A stretch of 64,000 bases of DNA from Elusimicrobia bacterium CG_4_9_14_3_um_filter_62_55 (lineage in GTDB: Bacteria; Elusimicrobiota; Elusimicrobia; UBA1565). The first letter of the stretch is position 1, and every line of letters starts with the position of its first letter. The stretch covers positions 1 through 64,000 of the forward strand of contig PFUL01000047.1 in the NCBI GenBank assembly GCA_002790095.1, read 5' to 3'. A program made the position numbers and the translations under genes. Shown here in pieces: positions 25,969-34,014 of the stretch. The notes beneath the pieces are model-generated. The model did no database searches, was not told the DNA's origin, and saw only the letters and a list, made by a program, of their open reading frames with translations.

Positions 25969-28392
25969 TTAGGACGCGCGCGCGGATTTTGGGTCGAGCA
26001 GTTCCAGGAAGCGCGCGAATTCCTGAACCGAAGGGGAACGACGTTCGAAATCGGGCTCCAAGAATTTCACAAAAGAGGCTTGCGCTTGCGGAGACAGTTC
26101 CGGCAGGGCGCGGAGCAGAGCGGCGGCGGCGTCCTCCGGCGTCGTTTCTCCATCCACCGTGAAGGGACGGCGGCCGACGAGCATCTCGAACGCGCAAACG
26201 CCCAGCGAATACAGATCGAACGCGGCGCTGACGACGCCCCGGGACGCCTCCGGCGGGCGGTATCCCGGAGTTCCCACTAAATGAGAGGTCGCCGAAGAAG
26301 GAATGCGCTCCCCGGGACGCGGGAGCAAGCTCGGGCCCGCGGAATCCTCGAGCGCCCGGGCGATCCCGAAATCCATGATCTTCACATGCCCTTCGTCGGT
26401 CACCATGATGTTGGCGGGCTTTAAATCGCGGTGTACGATCCGGTTCGCGTGAGCGGTCGCGAGCGCCGAGCAAACCGCTCCCAAAATCGAGCGGACCTCG
26501 AAAGGGGAGAGGCGCTTGCGTTCGGCCAAAATCTGCTGAACGGTCTTTCCCTGCAGCAATTCGAAGACAAGAAAGACTCCCTCGGGAACTTCGAGAACCT
26601 CGTAGATATCCACGATGTTCGGGTGCTGCATGGAGGCCAACGTCCGGGCTTCTTTCAGGTGCATTTGGGGGACATCCTCGTTCACGGCGATCTGCTTGAT
26701 TGCGATCCGACGGCCCAAGGTCTTGTCCTCCGCCTCCCAGACCTGTCCCCAGGCGCCGCGACCGATCGTCCGCCCGAGTTCGTACTTGCCCGCGAGCAGC
26801 GGACGCGCTTTCGCGGCGGAAGCGGGCTCCGGGCGAGACACGGCGACGGCGGGGGGCAAGATGCCGTCCGAGTCGTCCGCGGCTTTCAACTTCTTCCACG
26901 CAAACGAGGCCAAGAGACCCGAAACCGCGCAGCCCAGCAGCAGCACCCCCAACAGGATGAGCGGAGGCGAATCAGTCCCGCGCTCCCCTTCGGGGATGGC
27001 GGTCACAGCGTCCAACAAGCGCCGAGTGTCGGTCGCGTTAGGATCGAACACGCGCTGACCCGCCAACGCGTCGCGGTAGGTCTTGCCGAAGCGTTCCGGG
27101 TCCAATTCCGCGGCTTTTTTCAAATCCGCGAGCATTGCGTCCCGGCGCCCCATCTGCTCGAAGCCGAACGCGCGAAGCGCGAAAGCCCGGGCGTCGCTCG
27201 CGTCGCGCTCGATCGCCAAGGAAGCGGCGGCGGCGGCTTCTCCGCTTTTTCCCAAATGCAGCTGCGCGAAGGCCAGTTCACGGTAGCCCTCGCCGTCGCC
27301 GGGCGCGCGTTTGATCGATTCCAACGCGGCTCGTTCGGACTCGGCGAAGAGATCGAGACGGCGCTTTCCCGTCTCCTGCGTCGCCAATCCGCTGAGGGCT
27401 TTCGCTTTGAGCAGCCACGCGGCGGGATCGGTAGGATCCGCGGCGATCGCCTTTTCGGCCTGCTCGTACGCCCTCCGGTAATCCCCGGCGTTGAGTTTCC
27501 GGCGTCCGGCCCGCACCTGGTCGCGAGAGCGCTCCCGGACCGCCTCTTTGCGCGCGCGAAGCCCGTCGGCGCTCCCGACGGTTGTGAACCGCTCCTGCGT
27601 TCTATCCCGGAGACCGTCCCCGCCGCCCAAAAGCGGCGCCACACGCGCAAGCGGCGATCGGCCCCGGAGCGCCTTTGCCGACGCCAAGCGCGCCCCGGAG
27701 TCCTGAATCGGGGCGGCGTAGGTCCGCGAGAGTTTGGTCTCGCCCGGCAACAGCGGGCCGCCGTCGGCCTGAGCGGCGGAGGGGGCGTCGCCGCCCTCGG
27801 CCTGGGCGGCAGCCGCCCGGCGCGCGTATTCCGCGGCCTCATCCTCTCCTAAGTTCACGATCCCGGGGTCCCGGGTTTCCTTCGTATAGCCCCGGTGCGT
27901 TCCGGGATCGATCTCGCGGCCGCCGCCGATTTCGGGGGATCCCACCTCGTAGGTTCCCAATCGAGCCCCGCCGAACTCCGACCCTTGCGCGCCGCCGTCC
28001 TCGCCGCTGAGTCCGGCCGCGTAATCCTGAGCCTGCTTGATTTGCTCTACCCGCTGCCCATCGCGGTACTCGCCGTATTGCGCCTTGTAAGCCTCCTCGG
28101 CACGCAAATAATCGTCGGCCGTCTTGGCGACCTTCTCTTCGGAAGAAGCCACTTTCTCCTGCTTGCTCTTGAGATAGGCCTGAGCGTCCTGCTCGCACTG
28201 AGCCGTTGCGCAGGCGGCGAGTTTCTGCTCGGCCTGCCGCTCATAGGTTTGCCATCGATCGAGTTCAGCGGAGGCCGCCTCAAATCGCTGGGACGCGCTG
28301 ACGACGCTTCCGATCAGCGGATCCGTCTCCTTCCCGTCCGAGTCCGCGAAGGCAGGTGCCGCGAACAACAAAAGCGGCAGGATCGCGATCAT
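25969..28392 (-). CDS. Ser/Thr protein kinase with extracytoplasmic TPR region (kinase 1)
   Basis: An 807-residue protein with signal peptide 1-16, a coiled-coil region (about 30-125), a linker, and TPR-like helices (about 290-435). A conserved juxtamembrane block GQRVFDPNATD precedes a membrane helix (about 477-499), and the kinase domain runs from about 537 to 795. Kinase motifs are G-loop GRGAWGQVWEA, Lys566, HRD at 654-656 and DFG at 674-676. All catalytic residues are present, so it should be active. The order signal-TPR-TM-kinase is the reverse of PknB types, whose kinase is N-terminal. Its ATG overlaps the kinase 2 stop as ATGA. Confidence 0.88.
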   Translation of the reverse strand: MIAILPLLLFAAPAFADSDGKETDPLIGSVVSASQRFEAASAELDRWQTYERQAEQKLAACATAQCEQDAQAYLKSKQEKVASSEEKVAKTADDYLRAEEAYKAQYGEYRDGQRVEQIKQAQDYAAGLSGEDGGAQGSEFGGARLGTYEVGSPEIGGGREIDPGTHRGYTKETRDPGIVNLGEDEAAEYARRAAAAQAEGGDAPSAAQADGGPLLPGETKLSRTYAAPIQDSGARLASAKALRGRSPLARVAPLLGGGDGLRDRTQERFTTVGSADGLRARKEAVRERSRDQVRAGRRKLNAGDYRRAYEQAEKAIAADPTDPAAWLLKAKALSGLATQETGKRRLDLFAESERAALESIKRAPGDGEGYRELAFAQLHLGKSGEAAAAASLAIERDASDARAFALRAFGFEQMGRRDAMLADLKKAAELDPERFGKTYRDALAGQRVFDPNATDTRRLLDAVTAIPEGERGTDSPPLILLGVLLLGCAVSGLLASFAWKKLKAADDSDGILPPAVAVSRPEPASAAKARPLLAGKYELGRTIGRGAWGQVWEAEDKTLGRRIAIKQIAVNEDVPQMHLKEARTLASMQHPNIVDIYEVLEVPEGVFLVFELLQGKTVQQILAERKRLSPFEVRSILGAVCSALATAHANRIVHRDLKPANIMVTDEGHVKIMDFGIARALEDSAGPSLLPRPGERIPSSATSHLVGTPGYRPPEASRGVVSAAFDLYSLGVCAFEMLVGRRPFTVDGETTPEDAAAALLRALPELSPQAQASFVKFLEPDFERRSPSVQEFARFLELLDPKSARAS

Positions 28393-30029
28393 ACCCCGCG
28401 GGCCTCCGCCGCGGAACCGAGTTGGTCGAGCCGCGCCCGGAAATCCCGCGCGGACGCGACTCGGTGCTGCGGGTTCGGGTGCAGCGCGTCGGAGATCAGC
28501 GCGTCCACCGTCGGGGGAATCGAGCCGTCGTGCTGAGACGCGGGGATATACTGCCGCTCCAACTTCAGCGCCATGCCTCCCCGGGAGTCGTAGGGAAGGC
28601 GGCCGGTGATCATCTCATACAGACAGACGCCGAGAGAAAATACGTCGGAGACCGCGCCGACGGCGCCTTGTTCGGCCTCGGGGGCCATGTACACCGGAGT
28701 GCCGACGATCGTGCGGGTATGATCCATGACGATCCCGTTTCCGCCGTCGGCACCCTCTTCCCCGGAAACATCGACGACCGTGTTGACCTTGCGGGCGATG
28801 CCGAAGTCCATCACCTTCACGAAGCCCTGATCGGTGAGCATGATGTTGGCGGGCTTTAAGTCCCGATGGACGACGCCGCGCGCATGCGCGAATTCGAGCG
28901 CCTCGCAGACCGGCCGCAGGATTGCGACGGTCTCGGAGAGGGGGATGCTGTGCTTCTCCGCCAGCAGATGCTGGACGGTCTTGCCGCGGGCCATCTCGAA
29001 GACAAGGAACAAACCCACGGGGAGATCCAAAATCTCGTAAATGCCGATGATGTGCGGATGGTGAAGACCCGCGACGGTCCGCGCCTCCATCATGTAGTAC
29101 TCCCGCCCGCGGTCTCCCATCGCGTCGAGATCCTCGGTCATGCGCTTGATCGCGACGATGCGCCCGAGCGTGAGGTCCTGCGCCTCCCAGACCTGTCCCA
29201 TGCCGCCGCGTCCGATAATCCGGGAAAGTTTGTATTTGCCGGCCAGGGGGGCGCCGTCTTCGACGCTTTCCGAACGGGCTTCGATCGCGTTCTGTCCGGC
29301 GCGATCGGCTTCGCGGCGCTCCGACATTTTCTTGCGCGTGTACCAGGCGAACCCCAGAAATCCCATGGAGACGACCACCCCGATTCCGACCGCGCCGAGG
29401 ATTTGAACGCTGATCCCGCCCCCTCCGGGGGAGATTTCGGCGGCGCCGCGCCGCCGGAAAATTCGGTTGCCGCTGCGGGCCCTGTCCCGATGGCCTTTAA
29501 AGGCGGGGGAAAGAATCGCCGCGCGTTCGATATTCTCAAGCTTCAGAGCGTGCTCCCCGAGTTCCTCATAGGCGAAAGCACGCAGCGCGAACGCCATCGC
29601 ACTGCGTTGGTTGTGGCGGATGGCCTGGCTCGCGTTGGCCACCGCGGACCGGGGGTCGCCGAGATTGAGCTGGGCCCACGCGAGGTTTTCGAAGGCGGCG
29701 GGATTGCGGTTGTCGGGGCTCATGCCCCCGGTTAGCTCCAAGGAATGCATCGCGGCTTCGACCGCTCCGGAGTAGTTCTTCAAGTTGTTGTAGGCCGTCG
29801 CCAACTTGTTGTACGCGGAAGGATTTTCCGGCGCGAGATCGAGAGCCTGGCGCAGCGAGACCGCCGCGCCGGAGAAGTCCGGAGGACGCGCCGACATCGC
29901 GCGGTCGGCACGGGCGATCAATTCCACGGCCCGGCGCTCATCCGGGGAAAGCCGACCCCTGCGCTGGGCGAGGGCGGCCGAGGGGAGTGCGAGAATCACG
30001 ACGGACAAGAACAGCCGATGCTTAAACAA
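28389..30029 (-). CDS. Ser/Thr protein kinase with extracytoplasmic TPR region (kinase 2)
   Basis: A 546-residue protein with a TTG start at 30029, preceded by GGAGAGG and giving a good signal peptide (MFKHRLFLSVVILALPSAAL). TPR units occupy about 30-175. ARSGNRIF marks the juxtamembrane block shared with its paralogues. The membrane helix is at about 207-230 and the kinase runs from about 266. Motifs are GRGGMGQVWEA, Lys295, HRD 388-390 and DFG 408-410, with an activation segment ending GTPVYMAPEA. An acidic Gly-rich insert lies after DFG (about 420-432). It shares an operon with kinases 1 and 3. Confidence 0.88.
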   Translation of the reverse strand: MFKHRLFLSVVILALPSAALAQRRGRLSPDERRAVELIARADRAMSARPPDFSGAAVSLRQALDLAPENPSAYNKLATAYNNLKNYSGAVEAAMHSLELTGGMSPDNRNPAAFENLAWAQLNLGDPRSAVANASQAIRHNQRSAMAFALRAFAYEELGEHALKLENIERAAILSPAFKGHRDRARSGNRIFRRRGAAEISPGGGGISVQILGAVGIGVVVSMGFLGFAWYTRKKMSERREADRAGQNAIEARSESVEDGAPLAGKYKLSRIIGRGGMGQVWEAQDLTLGRIVAIKRMTEDLDAMGDRGREYYMMEARTVAGLHHPHIIGIYEILDLPVGLFLVFEMARGKTVQHLLAEKHSIPLSETVAILRPVCEALEFAHARGVVHRDLKPANIMLTDQGFVKVMDFGIARKVNTVVDVSGEEGADGGNGIVMDHTRTIVGTPVYMAPEAEQGAVGAVSDVFSLGVCLYEMITGRLPYDSRGGMALKLERQYIPASQHDGSIPPTVDALISDALHPNPQHRVASARDFRARLDQLGSAAEARGV

Positions 30030-30050
30030 GAAACCTCTCCCAACGACAGG

Positions 30051-32525
30051 CTATACCGTCTCGACGTTTTCCGGCACGGCCGCGAGCCGCTCGGCGAAAA
30101 GCCGGGCGCTGCTCAGACGCGCCCCGGGGTCGGGCGCGAGCGAATCGCGCAGCAACCCCGCCAATTCCGGCGGCGCGTCTTCGAGGATCAGCTCTCCGCC
30201 GCCCCCTGTTTCCGGCAAACGTCCGAAAAGCAACTCATGCAGGCAGGCCCCGAGCGCGTAAACGTCGGACCGCGCGGAGACCGTCCCTTCCTTCGCCTCG
30301 GGCGCCATGTAGCCCGGGGTCCCGGCGAGCGTACGCGTTCGGATCGTCGGAACACCGGACTCCGCGAGCGGCGCTGGCGCGGCCGGATGGGCGAGGACGG
30401 CGCCTTGGCGCCGCGCGATTCCGAAATCCATCACCTTCACGAATCCCTGCGTCGTGAGCATGAGATTCGCCGGTTTCAAGTCCCGGTGGACGACCCCGCG
30501 CGCGTGGGCTTCCTCCAGACCGGCGGCCGCCGCGAGCAGAATCCGCTTCGCGTTCGCCAACGGGAGGCGATGCTGTTCGGCGAGAATCTGCTGCACCGTC
30601 TTGCCGTCGAGCATCTCGAACACGAGATACAGCCCTTCGGGACGATCGAGCACCGCGAAAATCTCGACGATGTTCGGATGATTCAACGCGGCGAGCGTCC
30701 TGGCTTCCTCGAGGAACTCCGCGCGGCCCTTGGTGGAGTCCGCGATCTCGCCGACCGCCATCTTCTTGATCGCGACGGTTCTTCCCAGCGAGTGATCGAC
30801 GGCCTCCCAGACCTGTCCGAAGCCGCCTCGCCCGACGACCTTCGTCAGTTCGTACTTCCCATCGAGCATCGCCTCCGCCTCCGACGGAGGGACCGCGGCC
30901 GCCGCCGCGCGGGAGAGCCCTTCCCTCATCTTCTCCACCGACGGAGGAATCGCACGGTACGCGCGCACCGTCGATGCGAACCCGGCGAGGATCAGCAAGC
31001 CGGGAAGCAGGAACCACCATTTCGAGCGAGAGGGTCCGCCCTCGCCGTCTTCGGGGAGCTCGCCGAGCGCGTTCATGAGCGCGTCGGCATCGGTCACGTT
31101 CGGATCGAAAACCCTTTTTCCCTGCCGCGCGAGCATATAGTGCCGCTCGTATGCCTTATCGATCTCGGAAGCCCTCTTCAACGCTTCCAGGAGGCATTCG
31201 CGGTCGCCGCTCTGCTCACAGACAAACGCTTTGGTGGCCAACGCGCCGGTGAGAAATCGGTCTCCGGTCGCAAGCCGCGTCGCCGCCTCCGCGGACGCCA
31301 ACGCGTCCTTCAATCGCCCTTGCTTCTGCAGCGCCATCGCCATCACCGAGGCCGCCTCGGATTTCGTGTTCCGCGTCCGAGCGTGATCGCGGGCGAATTG
31401 AGCGAACTGCTCCGCTTCTTTGTAGCGCCCCAAACCGATCAGGGCCTTCGCCTTCGCGAGGTAGCCCAAGGAACTCTTTCCGTCGGCGCGGATCGCGGCC
31501 TCGGCTTGGCGGAGCGCCGATTCGTAGTCGCCGAGACTGTGAAACGACTGCGCACCCTGCAGGTAGCGCTGCCCGGCGGTCGAAATAATATCCGCGCGGT
31601 TCGGGTCGTTGCGGTCGAGCTCCGCTCGAATCTGCGCGATGCGCACGCCCGCGCCGTCGGCGCCGAGGATTTTTCCGGACACCTCCCGATTCGCCCCCTC
31701 AAGGCCCTTCGCGGAAACATCGACAAGCCCCCACTTCTTATCCAAAGCCGACGCGCCCAATTTCGCGCTCGCCAACTGGGCGTCCACCGACGAGGAAACC
31801 CCGCGCACCTCGCGTCCGCGCCCGATAGAGGGGGCGCCCATCGCCCCGTAATTCGAGAGAAGGGCGCCGCTGTTGAGCACCGAGGCCTGCATCGGGACGG
31901 GATCCGCCTCGATTTCTTCATCTTCCTCTTCCGTTTCGCCGACCGGGACCCGATCGTCGCCCGGGAGCGTCTCCGGAGGCGTCACCGCGATCCGGTCGTC
32001 TTCGGGATTCGCCGAGCCGTCGAGGCCGTTGACCGGATCGGCCGCCTCGGCCGCCGCTTCAGCGGCGTTGACCTGAGCGTCGGGTTCCGGATTCTGCTGC
32101 GGCGACGGTTTGGGATCCTTGCCGCCTCCGGAACTGTCCCCGCCCCAGCAGATAATTCCGAAGAGGATGCACTTCTTGCCGCTGGACCCGCCCTTGCTCT
32201 TGCCGTAGCCGTCCTTTCCGTCGCCGTCCTTGCCGTGACTCCCGCCCTTTCCGTGACCGCCGTCGGGGCCGCCTTTTCCGTGGCCGCCGCCGACCCACGC
32301 GAACGGATTCGCGGGAGCTTTGTGGCCGCCGCCTTTAAATCCGCCGGAGGTTTTTCCGCCGCCCCATTTCGCGGGGCCGGATTTCGAATCCCCGGATTTC
32401 GAGCCGCCGACCTTCGTCTTGCCCTTGAAATTTCCGCCGAAGGCGAAGGAAGAAGCCGGCAGCGCCGCCGCCAACGAAACGACGAGGGCCGTTAAAAGGA
32501 CGCGATCGTTCGATTTCCGGTACAT
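30051..32525 (-). CDS. Ser/Thr protein kinase with Gly/Lys/His-rich and TPR extracytoplasmic region (kinase 3)
   Basis: An 824-residue protein starting at ATG 32525, with GGAGG just upstream and a signal peptide. Residues about 29-135 are low-complexity Gly/Lys/His/Asp, ending in KKCILFGIICWGG. An acidic stretch follows (about 185-210), then TPR units (about 315-460) and GKRVFDPNVTD (about 470-480). The membrane helix is at about 502-521. The kinase starts near 558 with GRGGFGQVWEA, Lys587, HRD 680-682 and DFG from 700. As first gene of the cluster it has a TTGACA-N17-AATACT promoter. The peculiar N-terminus may bind polyanions, metal or cell wall. Confidence 0.87.
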   Translation of the reverse strand: MYRKSNDRVLLTALVVSLAAALPASSFAFGGNFKGKTKVGGSKSGDSKSGPAKWGGGKTSGGFKGGGHKAPANPFAWVGGGHGKGGPDGGHGKGGSHGKDGDGKDGYGKSKGGSSGKKCILFGIICWGGDSSGGGKDPKPSPQQNPEPDAQVNAAEAAAEAADPVNGLDGSANPEDDRIAVTPPETLPGDDRVPVGETEEEDEEIEADPVPMQASVLNSGALLSNYGAMGAPSIGRGREVRGVSSSVDAQLASAKLGASALDKKWGLVDVSAKGLEGANREVSGKILGADGAGVRIAQIRAELDRNDPNRADIISTAGQRYLQGAQSFHSLGDYESALRQAEAAIRADGKSSLGYLAKAKALIGLGRYKEAEQFAQFARDHARTRNTKSEAASVMAMALQKQGRLKDALASAEAATRLATGDRFLTGALATKAFVCEQSGDRECLLEALKRASEIDKAYERHYMLARQGKRVFDPNVTDADALMNALGELPEDGEGGPSRSKWWFLLPGLLILAGFASTVRAYRAIPPSVEKMREGLSRAAAAAVPPSEAEAMLDGKYELTKVVGRGGFGQVWEAVDHSLGRTVAIKKMAVGEIADSTKGRAEFLEEARTLAALNHPNIVEIFAVLDRPEGLYLVFEMLDGKTVQQILAEQHRLPLANAKRILLAAAAGLEEAHARGVVHRDLKPANLMLTTQGFVKVMDFGIARRQGAVLAHPAAPAPLAESGVPTIRTRTLAGTPGYMAPEAKEGTVSARSDVYALGACLHELLFGRLPETGGGGELILEDAPPELAGLLRDSLAPDPGARLSSARLFAERLAAVPENVETV

Positions 32526-32578
32526 GTCGAGCCTCCGCACACCGCCGGAGGAGGGGGGCCGCCCGGCGCGCCTAACCC

Positions 32579-32607
32579 AGTATTGGGCGGGAACCCTCAA
32601 TTGTCAA
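32579..32607 (-). promoter_or_regulatory. Promoter of the kinase cluster
   Basis: TTGACA (32602-32607, minus strand), a 17-bp spacer and AATACT (32579-32584). The start site should lie near 32572, leaving a ~47-nt leader with a Shine-Dalgarno sequence, unlike the leaderless genes. Confidence 0.7.
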
Positions 32608-32674
32608 TATTTTAACGATGATTTACGAAATATTTACCTGGAGCCCGCGAGTCTGGGTCCCGGCTAAAATTTCC

Positions 32675-32680
32675 TATACT
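32675..32680 (+). promoter_or_regulatory. -10 box TATACT for the clpS-like gene
   Basis: TATACT lies 10 nt before the ATG at 32691. The -35 is poor and there is no Shine-Dalgarno sequence. Confidence 0.45.
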
Positions 32681-32690
32681 AAAGCGCACG

Positions 32691-32972
32691 ATGAACGGCA
32701 CCTCGATCCAAGAAGTCACCGATACAGAAGACAGCATCGGAACGGATTTCGGGTGGCGGGTCACGCTTTTCAACTGCGAATGCCACACGTTCGACGACGT
32801 CGAGCGGCAGTTGATCAAGGCGACCCGCTGCACGCTCTCGCAGGCGAGGCGCTATTCCTCGGAGGTGCACAACCGGGGAAGCGCCGTCGTCTACCGGGGG
32901 CCGCAGGAACGCTGCGAAGCGGTGGCCGGCGTACTGGAAGATATTCGATTGCTCGTGAAGGTATCCCAATAA
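32691..32972 (+). CDS. ClpS-like protease adaptor
   Basis: A 93-residue protein with the ClpS fold pattern: WRVTLFNCECHTFDDVERQLIKATRCTLSQA, then SSEVHNRGSAVVYRGPQERC and a final beta strand. ClpS adaptors deliver N-degron substrates to ClpA/ClpC. In the classical pocket the NDD triplet and a His contact the substrate N-terminus. Here the triplet reads N28-C29-E30 while His60 is kept, so substrate choice may differ. The TAA overlaps the ATG of the aldo/keto reductase gene (TAATG), so the two are coupled. No Clp ATPase gene is in the window. Confidence 0.75.
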   Translation: MNGTSIQEVTDTEDSIGTDFGWRVTLFNCECHTFDDVERQLIKATRCTLSQARRYSSEVHNRGSAVVYRGPQERCEAVAGVLEDIRLLVKVSQ

Positions 32973-33970
32973 TGGCGTCGACCACTGGACTCGCGCGAAG
33001 GCCTTTCGGCAGGACCGGACTCGAAGTCTCCGAAGTCGGTTTCGGAGGCTGGGGCATCGGCAAGTCGATGTGGGGACACACCGACGATGCGTCCTCGATA
33101 AAAGCCCTGCGGCGCGCGATCGAACTCGGCGTCACCTATTTTGATACCGCGGCGGTTTACGGTCACGGACACAGCGAACGGCTGATTGCGCGCGTGATCC
33201 AGGAAACGGGAGCGGCCGCGGTAATCGGGACGAAGGTTCCGCCTCAGAATATGGAGTGGCCGGCCCACGTTCGAACCCGACTCGGCCATGCGTTCTCGCC
33301 CGAATGGGTTCGCTTCTGCGTCGAACGCTCGCTGCGCAATCTGCGCCGGGATTCGCTGGACTTGGTCATGTTTCATGTTTGGACGGACGCTTGGCTCAAA
33401 GACCCGATGTGGGCGGAAACCCTCGGCGCGTTTCAGACGCTCCGGGACGCGGGGAAACTGCGATCGGTCGGAGTTTCCATCAACTCCGACAACCCCGACA
33501 GCGCGCTCGACGTCGTCCGATCCGGGATCGCCGATGGGGTGCAGGTGATCTTGAATCTCTTCGACCAGAGACCGCTGACCCGTCTCTTCCCCCTGTGTTT
33601 AGAGAAGGGCGTCGGCGTCGTCGTTCGTTGTCCGTTCGACGAGGGCGGCCTGACGGGGACCTTAACACCCGATACCCGCTTCGCGCCGGAAGATTTCCGC
33701 AGCTACTACTTCGGCGGGAGCCGCCTCGAGGAAACCTGCCGCCGGGCCTCGGCTTTGGAGGAACGGCTGGTTCCCCGACACGCCGAAACCCTCGCTCAAG
33801 CCGCGATCAAGTACTGTCTCAGCGTTCCGGCGGTCTCGACGGTGATCCCCGGCATGCGGACCGCCTCCCACGTAGAACTCAACGTCGCCGCCGCGGACGG
33901 CCGCTATTTCGACCCCGCGCTGCTCGATGAACTCAAGTCCCACGCGTGGGTCCGTGATTTTTATAAATAA
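32972..33970 (+). CDS. Aldo/keto reductase
   Basis: A 332-residue (beta/alpha)8 NAD(P)H oxidoreductase. The catalytic tetrad is visible as Asp58 and Tyr63 (FDTAAVYGHGHSE), Lys88 (VIGTKVPP) and His135 (LVMFHVWTD). The cofactor segment VIPGMRTASHVELNV is at about 290-305. The ATG at 32972 overlaps the clpS-like stop. The substrate is unknown; relatives reduce a wide range of aldehydes and ketones. Confidence 0.92.
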   Translation: MASTTGLARRPFGRTGLEVSEVGFGGWGIGKSMWGHTDDASSIKALRRAIELGVTYFDTAAVYGHGHSERLIARVIQETGAAAVIGTKVPPQNMEWPAHVRTRLGHAFSPEWVRFCVERSLRNLRRDSLDLVMFHVWTDAWLKDPMWAETLGAFQTLRDAGKLRSVGVSINSDNPDSALDVVRSGIADGVQVILNLFDQRPLTRLFPLCLEKGVGVVVRCPFDEGGLTGTLTPDTRFAPEDFRSYYFGGSRLEETCRRASALEERLVPRHAETLAQAAIKYCLSVPAVSTVIPGMRTASHVELNVAAADGRYFDPALLDELKSHAWVRDFYK

Positions 33971-33998
33971 CATCCATAATTCCGTAACACTTGTTCCT

Positions 33999-34004
33999 TA
34001 AAAT
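33999..34004 (+). promoter_or_regulatory. -10 box TAAAAT for the TPR-metF-omp85 operon
   Basis: TAAAAT lies 10 nt before the ATG at 34015. The -35 (33976-33981) is weak. Confidence 0.4.
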
Positions 34005-34014
34005 CATTAGGGCA

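Noticed and set aside
32090-32440. Collagen-like or elastin-like repeat protein in the N-terminus of kinase 3
   Set aside because: There is no regular Gly-X-Y or Pro periodicity; it is irregular Gly/Lys/His/Asp low complexity.
29745-32495. A 916-codon open frame antisense to the third kinase gene
   Set aside because: It is the mirror of a kinase with all catalytic motifs intact, so it is a GC shadow.
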